Shown: in pieces, positions 1-6,270 of the stretch | How positions within the stretch are numbered: the first letter of the stretch is position 1 | Layout: each line of letters starts with the position of its first letter | NCBI GenBank assembly: GCA_030018855.1 | Contig: JASEHG010000076.1 | Span: forward strand, 1-8,586 | DNA: 8,586 nt | Direction: 5' to 3' | DNA from: Candidatus Brocadiaceae bacterium | GTDB lineage: Bacteria; Planctomycetota; Brocadiia; Brocadiales; Bathyanammoxibiaceae | Translations under genes and position numbers: made by a program | Notes under the pieces: generated by a model | What the model was told of the DNA's origin: nothing | Database searches by the model: none | Seen by the model: the letters and a program-made list of their open reading frames with translations, nothing else

Positions 1-1
1 G

Positions 2-2233
2 TTCTTCTGCGGGTGGTTGTGCCCCTTTGGTATAACGCTAGACCTGACGGATAAACTCTCCAGGGGTTGGAGAGTAGGGACGCATGGAAATACGCCCCTA
101 CCCATGATATACAACGGCAAACGGCTCAAATTTTATTTCCTTGCCTTCCTCCTCTTGAGCCTCTTTATAAGCCGGCAGATGGTGGGGTGGTTTGACCCGC
201 TAAGCCTTGCCACTAATACCTATACCATGCTGGCCCACCCTTACCTGGTAGCCCTCCTCAGCGGGGTTCTTGATTTCCTGCAGGGTCTCCCAGTGGTATC
301 TACCCTGGCCGCAGACGCCCAGGGGCTTTCTCATAAGCTCCTCTTCGCCCCCAAAGAGCCTTTCTATAGGAACCATTCCCTCTTCCTGATACTCTTTCTC
401 TCCATCGTCTCCCTGGGCCTCGTCTACCGAAGGTACTGGTGTCGTAACCTCTGCCCCATGGGGGCAATACTGTCCCTGGCCTCTACAGGTTCGTACTTCC
501 AGAGGAGGGTGATAGAGGGTTGTACCGCCTGCGGTATATGCCAGAGGGGGTGCAGGATGGGGGCTATTACCAGGGAAGGGATGGCCACCCAGGCCGGGGA
601 GTGCATCCTGTGCATGGAGTGTCAGGAGGTATGTCCGGAGAACGCCATACGTTTCACGGGCAGGGGTCTGCCCAGGGTGGAGGAGGTAGACCTTTCCAGG
701 AGGGGGTTAGTCACGGCCTGTCTCTTGAGTGTAGGCAGTGCCCCGATGTGGAAATTTAATTTCCCATGGAGGTCCGGCAAGGGAGGACACCGCCTGATTC
801 GCCCCCCGGGGGCCCTGCCAGAGGAAGGATTCCTGGCCAGATGCGTCAGGTGTGGGGAGTGCCTGCGGGTATGTAAGACTAACGGACTCCACCCGACAGT
901 GTTGGAGGCCGGGCTGGAAGGGGCCTGGACACCCAGGTTAATCCCCAGGATTGGACACTGTGAGTACACGTGTACCCTCTGCAGTCAGGTCTGCCCCTCA
1001 GGGGCCATAAGGCCGCAAGAACTACCCAGGAAACAGGCCCTGGCCATTGGAAAGGCCTACATAGACCACACCCGTTGCATCCCCTGGGCGGCCCATGCCC
1101 GTCTGCCCGAACTCCAGGAGGACTGGAAGGATCACAACTGTGCGGTATGTGAAGAGGTATGCCCTGTCCCCACAAAGGCCATACATTTTAACGTATATAA
1201 GGACGAACAGGGCAGGGAACTCCGCCGCCCCTTTGTAAGGGAAGAGATATGTACGGGGTGCGGGTTCTGTGAATATGCCTGTCCGGTGGTCGGTAAATCT
1301 GCCATCGTGGTGGAAGGGATTCAACCACAGGCGTCCGTGACCACAGTGGGGGCTGAAGAATACGCAGGAGATAAGATGAAATACCTCTTCCCACAAAAGG
1401 TGGGGGACTGGGGTATGAAGGGGAAGAAAGTGGAGGTGTACTCCGGAGAGAAAAGACTCTACGAATACATAGACGGTGGGGCCGAACCCTATCTATCCTA
1501 TTCCTTCCAGGAGGTGGCAGTAGCCTCCTATGTGGATAGCACGGGTAAAGAGATAGTGGTGGAGGTCTGGAGGTTTGATGATACAGAAGACGCCTTTGGG
1601 GCCTACACCTTGAATAGGACAGGGACGGAGTATTCCCTTGGCGACGAGGCCTTCCTGCAGGATAACAACCTGTGGGTATGGAAGGGGCAATACTACCTGA
1701 GCCTGTTACCCAGCACCACTGCCGTGAGGGCTGAAGACGTCGTAAGTATTGGCCAGTCCTTATCAGCTAAGCTGCCTGGGGGCACGTGTGCCACCCCAAA
1801 GTTGTTGAAGTATCTCCCAACAGAGGGACTAATTTACACCAGTATAAAATTCTTCCACCAGAAGATTGTCCTGGACAACGTTTACATAAGCAAAAGACCC
1901 CTGGAGGAGAATGTCTTTGGCCTTGTTAAGGATACGGATGCCATTATAGGTGAGTATGTAATAGAAAAAGGTGTTCCTACAAAGAAGCTATTGCTTATAA
2001 AATATCCCGACCCTGAGCGGGCCAAAAAGGGCAAAATAAGGTATATTGAGCTCAGACAGTCCTGGGGTGAACCTTCCGAGGCGTTAGACGGTATTATCTG
2101 TCTTAAGGGCAAGGAAGGCTTTAGCGGAATCTTTTGCAAGGGGAGCTACCTGATAGTAACCTTCATGTCTCCTGATGAGTTATGGGCGGAACACTACATC
2201 CAGGACGTGGCAAGTGTGCTCCCTATGGAATAG
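2..2233 (+). CDS. NapH/NapG-like polyferredoxin membrane protein with C-terminal DUF6599-like domain (5' partial)
   Basis: The reading frame is open from the left edge, so the true start lies upstream; the TTG at 17 falls inside the motif CGWLCPFG and is not a start. Numbering from position 2, C3 and C7 form a CxxxCP motif and C147/C151 (CRNLCPMG) a second, as in NapH/NosR/CcoG-type membrane ferredoxins, with hydrophobic segments near 44-60 and 126-142. Ferredoxin-type cysteine clusters follow at 174-184, 201-211, 281-291, 320-331, 359 plus 380-387, and 417-427, so up to six [4Fe-4S] clusters are possible. An SRRGLV twin-arginine-like motif near 232 and a short hydrophobic stretch precede the last four clusters, as at the N-terminus of NapG/MauM proteins. 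Residues from about 458 onward have no cysteine cluster and resemble DUF6599 (LYEYIDGGAEPYLSYSF). The likely role is electron transfer between the quinone pool and a periplasmic or membrane partner. The partner is not visible, so no gene symbol is given. Confidence 0.85.
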   Translation, partial: FFCGWLCPFGITLDLTDKLSRGWRVGTHGNTPLPMIYNGKRLKFYFLAFLLLSLFISRQMVGWFDPLSLATNTYTMLAHPYLVALLSGVLDFLQGLPVVSTLAADAQGLSHKLLFAPKEPFYRNHSLFLILFLSIVSLGLVYRRYWCRNLCPMGAILSLASTGSYFQRRVIEGCTACGICQRGCRMGAITREGMATQAGECILCMECQEVCPENAIRFTGRGLPRVEEVDLSRRGLVTACLLSVGSAPMWKFNFPWRSGKGGHRLIRPPGALPEEGFLARCVRCGECLRVCKTNGLHPTVLEAGLEGAWTPRLIPRIGHCEYTCTLCSQVCPSGAIRPQELPRKQALAIGKAYIDHTRCIPWAAHARLPELQEDWKDHNCAVCEEVCPVPTKAIHFNVYKDEQGRELRRPFVREEICTGCGFCEYACPVVGKSAIVVEGIQPQASVTTVGAEEYAGDKMKYLFPQKVGDWGMKGKKVEVYSGEKRLYEYIDGGAEPYLSYSFQEVAVASYVDSTGKEIVVEVWRFDDTEDAFGAYTLNRTGTEYSLGDEAFLQDNNLWVWKGQYYLSLLPSTTAVRAEDVVSIGQSLSAKLPGGTCATPKLLKYLPTEGLIYTSIKFFHQKIVLDNVYISKRPLEENVFGLVKDTDAIIGEYVIEKGVPTKKLLLIKYPDPERAKKGKIRYIELRQSWGEPSEALDGIICLKGKEGFSGIFCKGSYLIVTFMSPDELWAEHYIQDVASVLPME

Positions 2234-2271
2234 CCCGATTCCCCCGCCATGTTTGGAGTAATATTTTTGTA

Positions 2272-2300
2272 TTGCAAAATCATTCAATAAACCTTAGAAT
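2272..2300 (+). promoter_or_regulatory. Sigma-70-type promoter for rpsO-pnp
   Basis: A -35 box TTGCAA (2272-2277) and a -10 box TAGAAT (2295-2300) are separated by exactly 17 nt in an AT-rich gap between the polyferredoxin stop and rpsO. This predicts transcription starting near 2307 and a leader of about 17 nt. The match is by eye, with 4/6 and 5/6 consensus positions. Confidence 0.55.
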
Positions 2301-2310
2301 GTTTAACTTT

Positions 2311-2314
2311 GGAG
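2311..2314 (+). promoter_or_regulatory. Ribosome binding site fixing the rpsO start
   Basis: GGAG sits 9 nt before ATG 2324. It overlaps the alternative in-frame TTG at 2309, which has no ribosome site of its own. The ATG is therefore the better start, and it gives the standard S15 length. Confidence 0.7.
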
Positions 2315-2323
2315 AAAAGAGAG

Positions 2324-2593
2324 ATGGTAGTAGAAAAGGAACGCAAGGTTAATTTGATGAAGGAACTCAGGCTTCACGAGACGGATACTGGCTCCCCAGA
2401 GGTCCAGATTGGGCTCTTGACGGAGAAGATTAACAGGCTTAGCGAGCACCTTAAAGAGCACAAAAAGGACCACACCTCCCGTAGAGGGCTACTCCAGATG
2501 GTGGGCAGGCGTTCGGCCCTCCTGGGGTACCTTAGTGAAAGGGACCAGGAAAGGTACAAGAACATCGTCAACAGACTGGGATTAAGGCGCTAA
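2324..2593 (+). CDS. rpsO: 30S ribosomal protein S15
   Basis: The 89-residue product has the same length as E. coli S15. It is a primary 16S rRNA-binding protein that contacts the central domain and helps nucleate assembly of the 30S platform. Visible family features are DTGSPEVQ at residues 21-28, the rRNA-contacting loop with H42 and D49 in EHLKEHKKDHTSRRGLL, and the conserved ending ERLGLRR-like NRLGLRR. The start at ATG 2324 is chosen over an in-frame TTG at 2309 because GGAG (2311-2314) is correctly spaced from the ATG and the N-terminus then matches the family. pnp follows 60 nt downstream with no terminator between them, the classic rpsO-pnp operon. In E. coli S15 represses its own translation by binding its leader; the short leader inferred here shows no obvious equivalent structure. 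Confidence 0.97.
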   Translation: MVVEKERKVNLMKELRLHETDTGSPEVQIGLLTEKINRLSEHLKEHKKDHTSRRGLLQMVGRRSALLGYLSERDQERYKNIVNRLGLRR

Positions 2594-2653
2594 GGCGGAT
2601 GAGACAGGAGATTTTGGAGATAATTTTTTTGAGGAGTTGAAAGAAGAGGATAG

Positions 2654-4771
2654 ATGGTAATATTCAAGGTAGAGAAGGTAGTTGGAGACAGACTTTTAAG
2701 TATAGAAAGTAACAAGGTCGCCAGACAAGCCGATGGGGCAGTAACAGTCAGATATGGGGATACGATAATTCTAGCAACAGCCGTCGCTGGTGCTGAGAGG
2801 GAGATAGATTTCTTCCCCCTGACAGTGGACTACAGGGAGAAGACCTATGCGGCCGGCAAATTCCCTGGGGGCTTCTTTAAAAGGGAAGGGAGACCCACCC
2901 TAAAAGAGACCTTAACCATGAGACTAATAGATAGACCCCTCAGGCCACTTTTCCCCGAAGGGTATAAGAGGGACATCCAGATAATGACGAGCGTCCTTTC
3001 TGCCGATAAGGAAAACGACCCCGACGTGCTGGCCATTATAGGGGCCTCGGCCGCCCTATCCATTTCCAGTATCCCATTTCCTAAACCCGTGGGAGCCGTA
3101 AGGGTGGGGAGACTAAAAGGGAGTCTTGTACTGAACCCCACCCACAGCGAGTTAGAAGACAGCGACATGGACCTGGTGATTGCCGGTACGGAAGACGGGA
3201 TCATCATGGTGGAGTCAGCGGTCAAAGAGGTTAGTGAGGACGACATGGTCCAGGCAATACTCTTTGGTCAGCAGGCCATCAAGGAGATAGTCCAGCTCCA
3301 GCAAGAACTCATGGGGACATGCGCCAAGAAAAAGGAACCCTTTGAAGCTCCCCCCCTGCCGAAAGAACTCTACGACGCCATAAGAGCAGAGGCTTACGGG
3401 GAGATAAAGAGCAAGGGCGTTACCCCCGGGAAACAGGCCAGGAGTCAGGCCCTTAAGGTCGTATTGGAACGGCTCATAGAAAAATACGCAGGCGGTGACA
3501 ACGCCAAGGCGACGGATAGCCAGGTGAAGGCCATCTTTGCCAAGCTTGAGGAAGAGGCGATTAGGGAGTTAATAATAAAGGAACATAAGAGGGTGGATGG
3601 CAGGCGTCCGGAGGAAATAAGGCCCATCTCCTGCGAGGTAGGTATCCTCCCCAGGACGCATGGTTCGGCCCTCTTTACCCGAGGGGAGACCCAGGCCCTG
3701 GTGGTAACCACCCTGGGGACAACCCTGGACGAACAACGGATGGATACCCTGGAAGAGGAGTATTCTAAAAAATTCATGCTCCATTACAACTTCCCACCTT
3801 TCTGCGTTGGAGAGGTCAAACCGGTGTTCGGGCCTTCCAGGAGGGAGATAGGGCATGGCAACCTGGCAGAAAGGGCACTGGAGGCCATTATACCCCCGCA
3901 TCAAAAGTTCCCTTATACCATACGTATAGTATCCGACATATTGGAGTCTAACGGCTCCTCCTCCATGGGTACGGTCTGCGGCGGCACCCTCTGCTTGATG
4001 GACGCAGGGATACCCATAAAGGAACCTGTGGCAGGGATAGCTATGGGCCTGGTGAAGGAAGGAGAGGAGACGGTGGTACTGTCGGACATCCTGGGGACGG
4101 AAGACCACTGCGGAGACATGGATTTCAAAGTGGCAGGCACCCGGCATGGCATCACGGCCTTACAGATGGACCTGAAGATACCGTGGCTGGACGAAAAGAC
4201 CCTCAGAACGGCCCTCTATCAGGCCAGGGAGGGCAGGTTACATATCCTCAAGGAAATGATTAAAGTACTGGATAAACCCAGGCAAGAGATATCCATCCAT
4301 GCCCCAAGGATGCTCAGGATAAAGATAAACCCCGACAAGATAGGGGCAGTCATTGGCCCGGGTGGCAAGGTAATAAAGAAGATACAAGAAGATACCGGGG
4401 CCAGGGTGGAGATTGAGAACGACGGCACGGTAATTATCTCCTCTACTTTTCCGGAAGCAGCTGAAAAGGCCAAGGCCATCATAGCGGGTATGACCGAGGA
4501 GGTCACTGTAGGAAAGATATACCTGGGCAAGGTCGTGGCCATTAAGGAGTACGGGGCCTTTGTAGAGGTATTACCTGGCCAGGACGGCCTCCTTCACGTA
4601 TCGGAGCTTTCCGACAGTTACGTAAAGAAGCTAGAGGACGTACTAAAAGTGGGTGATGAGACCTGGGTAAAGGTCATAGGAATAGACGACCAGAGACGCA
4701 TAAGGCTCAGCCGAAAGGCTGCCCTTAAAGAACGTGCTACCAATCCTCCAGTAAGTGAGGTAATAAGTTAG
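2654..4771 (+). CDS. pnp: Polyribonucleotide nucleotidyltransferase (PNPase)
   Basis: PNPase is the phosphorolytic 3'-to-5' exoribonuclease of mRNA turnover, a trimeric cytoplasmic enzyme. At 705 residues it has normal full length. The order is RNase PH-like domain 1 (about 1-145, with FFKREGRP at 74-81 in the RNA-contacting region), the all-helical linker domain (about 150-300), RNase PH-like domain 2 (about 310-545), a KH domain (about 552-612, GxxG-type loop IGPGGK at 567-572) and an S1 domain (about 620-690). The catalytic residues corresponding to E. coli D486, D492 and K494 appear as D484, D490 and K492 in EDHCGDMDFK, and the phosphate-site segment SNGSSSMGT is present. ATG 2654 is the first possible start because TAG at 2651-2653 is in frame directly before it. 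The nearest purine-rich ribosome site (AGAGGA, 2645-2650) is unusually close, at 3 nt. It is probably co-transcribed with rpsO. No clear terminator follows. Confidence 0.98.
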   Translation: MVIFKVEKVVGDRLLSIESNKVARQADGAVTVRYGDTIILATAVAGAEREIDFFPLTVDYREKTYAAGKFPGGFFKREGRPTLKETLTMRLIDRPLRPLFPEGYKRDIQIMTSVLSADKENDPDVLAIIGASAALSISSIPFPKPVGAVRVGRLKGSLVLNPTHSELEDSDMDLVIAGTEDGIIMVESAVKEVSEDDMVQAILFGQQAIKEIVQLQQELMGTCAKKKEPFEAPPLPKELYDAIRAEAYGEIKSKGVTPGKQARSQALKVVLERLIEKYAGGDNAKATDSQVKAIFAKLEEEAIRELIIKEHKRVDGRRPEEIRPISCEVGILPRTHGSALFTRGETQALVVTTLGTTLDEQRMDTLEEEYSKKFMLHYNFPPFCVGEVKPVFGPSRREIGHGNLAERALEAIIPPHQKFPYTIRIVSDILESNGSSSMGTVCGGTLCLMDAGIPIKEPVAGIAMGLVKEGEETVVLSDILGTEDHCGDMDFKVAGTRHGITALQMDLKIPWLDEKTLRTALYQAREGRLHILKEMIKVLDKPRQEISIHAPRMLRIKINPDKIGAVIGPGGKVIKKIQEDTGARVEIENDGTVIISSTFPEAAEKAKAIIAGMTEEVTVGKIYLGKVVAIKEYGAFVEVLPGQDGLLHVSELSDSYVKKLEDVLKVGDETWVKVIGIDDQRRIRLSRKAALKERATNPPVSEVIS

Positions 4772-4954
4772 TTCTGCTATCCTCTAAGGTCCATTAAATT
4801 TTTCTAGGAGGTGAGGTAAAAGAAGAAAAGTCCTTGAGTTAGTAGTAAAGTCCGCCAGAAAGACCTGTCCTGACGAAGGAAGGCGGAGATTCGCCAGTTT
4901 TTGTGGCGAAGGTGAGAAATTTTTAATGTTTTTCAGAGTAAGGAGATTATCAGA
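4772..4954 (+). promoter_or_regulatory. Structured leader of the cold-shock gene
   Basis: These 183 nt between pnp and the cold-shock gene contain no convincing ORF. Two neighbouring RNA hairpins are visible. One has the outer stem TCCGCC (4851-4856) with GGCGGA (4882-4887), enclosing an inner TCCT/AGGA stem with a GACGA loop (4868-4880). The second is a perfect 7-bp stem TTCGCCA (4890-4896) with TGGCGAA (4904-4910) around a 7-nt loop. A T-run (4920-4924) lies 9 nt beyond the second hairpin, too far for a typical terminator. A normal ribosome site AAGGAG (4940-4945) sits 9 nt before the ATG. Cold-shock genes of the cspA type often carry long structured leaders that respond to temperature; that role here is inference. 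I do not recognise a known riboswitch class, and I found no strong promoter boxes. Confidence 0.55.
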
Positions 4955-5173
4955 ATGGCAACGAGGGTCACCGGTAAGGTAAAGTGGTTTGACGCAAAGA
5001 AGGGTTATGGTTTCATAGAGCACGATGGAGGGAAGGACGTCTTCGTGCACTTCTCAAGCATTAATGGGGATGGTTTTAGGACCTTGGAGGATGGAGAGAA
5101 AGTAGAGTTTGATTTGACGGAGGGATCCAAAGGGCTACAGGCCCAGAACGTTGTCCGCGTGAGTAGTACTTAA
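4955..5173 (+). CDS. csp: Cold-shock domain protein (CspA family)
   Basis: The 72-residue product consists of a single cold-shock domain, an OB-fold that binds single-stranded RNA and DNA and acts as an RNA chaperone in the cytoplasm. The nucleic-acid-binding motifs are clear: KWF at 10-12, RNP1 KGYGFI at 16-21 and RNP2 VFVHF at 29-33. The C-terminal part (VEFDLTEGSKGLQAQNV) also matches the family. Length and start are standard, with AAGGAG 9 nt upstream of the ATG. It lies downstream of pnp behind a structured leader and is closed by a strong terminator 17 nt after its stop. PNPase and Csp proteins both act in RNA metabolism and are both cold-induced in E. coli, so the order may be functional. 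Whether this paralogue is cold-induced cannot be read from the sequence. Confidence 0.96.
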   Translation: MATRVTGKVKWFDAKKGYGFIEHDGGKDVFVHFSSINGDGFRTLEDGEKVEFDLTEGSKGLQAQNVVRVSST

Positions 5174-5190
5174 GACTAGAACACCATATA

Positions 5191-5232
5191 ATGAGCCGGG
5201 AAGAAAGGGTTGTGCTTCCTGGCTCATTTTTT
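5191..5232 (+). terminator. Rho-independent terminator of the cold-shock gene
   Basis: A 13-bp stem (5191-5203 pairing with 5215-5227, one G-T wobble) has an 11-nt loop and runs directly into TTTTTT (5227-5232). It begins 17 nt after the cold-shock stop codon. The ATG at 5191, which would be the longest start for the following kinase, is the first triplet of this stem. That start is therefore unlikely to be used. Confidence 0.9.
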
Positions 5233-5299
5233 CACAAAGACCCATGTCCAGGGTTCTATACGGAGACCAGTAACCCTTCGGGCCCTAGCCCTCAAGACC

Positions 5300-5331
5300 T
5301 GCCCCGATCCGCCTCAGGCGGAGAAGGGGCA
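5300..5331 (+). repeat. Palindromic repeat copy A (TCCGCCT-C-AGGCGGA)
   Basis: The core palindrome TCCGCCT-C-AGGCGGA is at 5308-5322. It is extended outward by TGCCCC (5300-5305) and GGGGCA (5326-5331), with GA on each inner side. It lies just upstream of the chosen kinase start, and its right flank (GGAGAAGGGG) can serve as that gene's ribosome site. Confidence 0.8.
5320..5329 (+). promoter_or_regulatory. Ribosome binding site for the kinase, within a repeat flank
   Basis: GGAGAAGGGG ends 8 nt before ATG 5338. It supports 5338 as the kinase start. It comes from the right arm and flank of palindromic repeat copy A, so the repeat appears to supply the translation signal (inference). Confidence 0.45.
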
Positions 5332-5337
5332 AAAGCC

Positions 5338-6237
5338 ATGCTGCCGGGAAAAGATCCATTGCCCGCCTCAGGCGGATCAATAGACCCCAAAATAGAGGGT
5401 GCCCCTGTCGCTCAATCCACCCCGCTAGCACCAGGTTCATCTAAGCCTGCCCTTGAGCGAAGTGAAGGGGTGGATACCGCCCTGGGCACCCTGGCTGCTG
5501 GTCTCGCCCATGAGTTGAGGACCCCCCTCTCCACCATCAGCCTCAACCTCCAACTCCTCCAAGAAGAGCTTCAGACCATCGTTGGGAGTCCACCTCAGTC
5601 TGCCCTTGATCCGCCTGAGGCGGAGAAAGGGGCGGATACCACCCTTAATGGAAAAGCCGAGGCGACCCTCAAGAGGGTCTGCGTATTACAAAAAGAGATA
5701 CAGCGGCTGGAAGAAGTCCTTAGCGATTTTCTCCGCTTCGCTAAGGGGGGCAGCCTGGAACTGCTGGAACAGGATATAAATCAGGTAGTGGATGAGGTGA
5801 TAGACTTCATAGCACCAGAGGCAAAAAGAAACGGTATAGAAGTTGTCAGAGACTATGCCCCCGACATGCCGATAGCCAGACTGGATACGGGCCTGATAAA
5901 GCAGGCCATCCTTAACATTATTATCAATGCACAACAGGCCATGCCCCAGGGAGGCAGACTCTCAGTAAGCACCTCTCACAAAGAAGGGCACGTCCACATA
6001 AGAGTAACCGATACCGGCACAGGTATCCCCAAGCACCATCAGGACAAGATATTCCAGGCTTATTTCTCTACAAAAAAGAAAGGGACTGGGCTGGGGCTTC
6101 CTACGGCAAAACGTATCATACAGGGGCACGGGGGTAGTATCTCCGTGGAGAGTACGGAAGGGAAGGGCAGCGGCTTCATAATCCACTTACCCTTGGAGAC
6201 AGAACCCCTTAAACCCTTTCCGCCTAAGGCGGATTAA
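5338..6237 (+). CDS. Soluble NtrB/ZraS-type sensor histidine kinase without a visible sensor domain
   Basis: The product autophosphorylates on histidine and should pass the phosphate to the response regulator encoded 33 nt downstream. Numbering from ATG 5338 (299 aa), the H-box is GLAHELRTPL with H58, the N-box contains N197 in LNIIINAQQAM, the G1 box is DTGTGIP (D225), and the G2 region is KKGTGLGLP. Together these are a complete HisKA plus HATPase_c core. Only about 45 proline- and glycine-rich residues precede the core, with no PAS, HAMP or membrane segment, so the input is unknown and may come from a partner. The frame is open back to ATG 5191, which would give 348 aa, but that ATG lies in the preceding terminator. 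ATG 5338 has a ribosome site and is preferred. Copies B, C and D of a palindromic repeat lie in the gene; copy D supplies the last residues and abuts the stop codon. Kinase identity is sure, the start is moderately so. Confidence 0.9.
   Translation: MLPGKDPLPASGGSIDPKIEGAPVAQSTPLAPGSSKPALERSEGVDTALGTLAAGLAHELRTPLSTISLNLQLLQEELQTIVGSPPQSALDPPEAEKGADTTLNGKAEATLKRVCVLQKEIQRLEEVLSDFLRFAKGGSLELLEQDINQVVDEVIDFIAPEAKRNGIEVVRDYAPDMPIARLDTGLIKQAILNIIINAQQAMPQGGRLSVSTSHKEGHVHIRVTDTGTGIPKHHQDKIFQAYFSTKKKGTGLGLPTAKRIIQGHGGSISVESTEGKGSGFIIHLPLETEPLKPFPPKAD
5358..5381 (+). repeat. Palindromic repeat copy B (CCGCCT-C-AGGCGG)
   Basis: The core CCGCCT-C-AGGCGG is at 5363-5375, with outer arms ATTG (5358-5361) and CAAT (5378-5381). 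In the kinase frame it is read as PASGGS, the same frame as copy A. Confidence 0.75.
5438..5483 (+). repeat. Duplicated segment, unit 1 (core GCGAAGTGA)
   Basis: The left part (5438-5456) matches 5591-5609 at 16 of 19 positions. The right part (5466-5483) matches 5628-5645 at 16 of 18 positions. The centres differ: this unit has GCGAAGTGA between CCCTTGA and AGGGG, where unit 2 has the TCCGCCTGAGGCGGA palindrome. It encodes PALERSEGVDTAL, just before the H-box. Confidence 0.65.
5591..5645 (+). repeat. Duplicated segment, unit 2, containing palindrome copy C
   Basis: This is the second copy of the segment at 5438-5483. Its centre is the palindrome TCCGCCT-G-AGGCGGA (5610-5624), flanked symmetrically by GA and then CCCTT (5603-5607) and AAGGG (5627-5631). 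It is read as SALDPPEAEKGADTTL, a different frame of the palindrome from copies A and B. It falls between the two helices of the kinase dimerisation domain. Confidence 0.75.
6219..6233 (+). repeat. Palindromic repeat copy D (TCCGCCT-A-AGGCGGA)
   Basis: This perfect 7-bp-arm palindrome lies at the 3' end of the kinase gene. It is read as PPKAD, with the TAA stop at 6235-6237 directly after it, in the same frame as copy C. A T-run (6250-6256) follows some way off. A weak attenuator between kinase and regulator is possible but not supported by spacing. Confidence 0.8.
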
Positions 6238-6270
6238 ACCTTTGAACTTCTTTTTTAGAATGGATAGGCA

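Noticed and set aside
2309..2323. In-frame TTG giving a 94-residue S15.
   Set aside because: It overlaps the ribosome site of ATG 2324, and the ATG gives the standard 89 residues.
2590..2600. CTAAGGCGGAT at the end of rpsO, matching half of the kinase-gene palindrome.
   Set aside because: The left arm is missing and most of the match is required by the conserved S15 C-terminus and stop; chance is likely.
3569..4147. 192-residue open frame on the minus strand inside pnp.
   Set aside because: It is a shadow of a strongly conserved pnp region, has no recognisable family features and no ribosome site support.
4920..4930. Promoter for csp with -10 TTTAAT near 4922.
   Set aside because: No acceptable -35 box lies at a suitable distance.
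4784..5050. 88-residue minus-strand frame over the csp leader and gene start.
   Set aside because: It overlaps a clear cold-shock domain gene and the hairpin leader, with no protein features.
5300..5650. Possible CRISPR array, because of several similar short repeats.
   Set aside because: The repeats are short palindromes with irregular spacing (about 55 and 245 nt) inside a coding frame, with no cas genes.
6219..6256. Terminator between kinase and regulator from palindrome D plus the T-run.
   Set aside because: The T-run starts about 17 nt after the stem, too far for a Rho-independent terminator, and the two genes are expected to be co-expressed.
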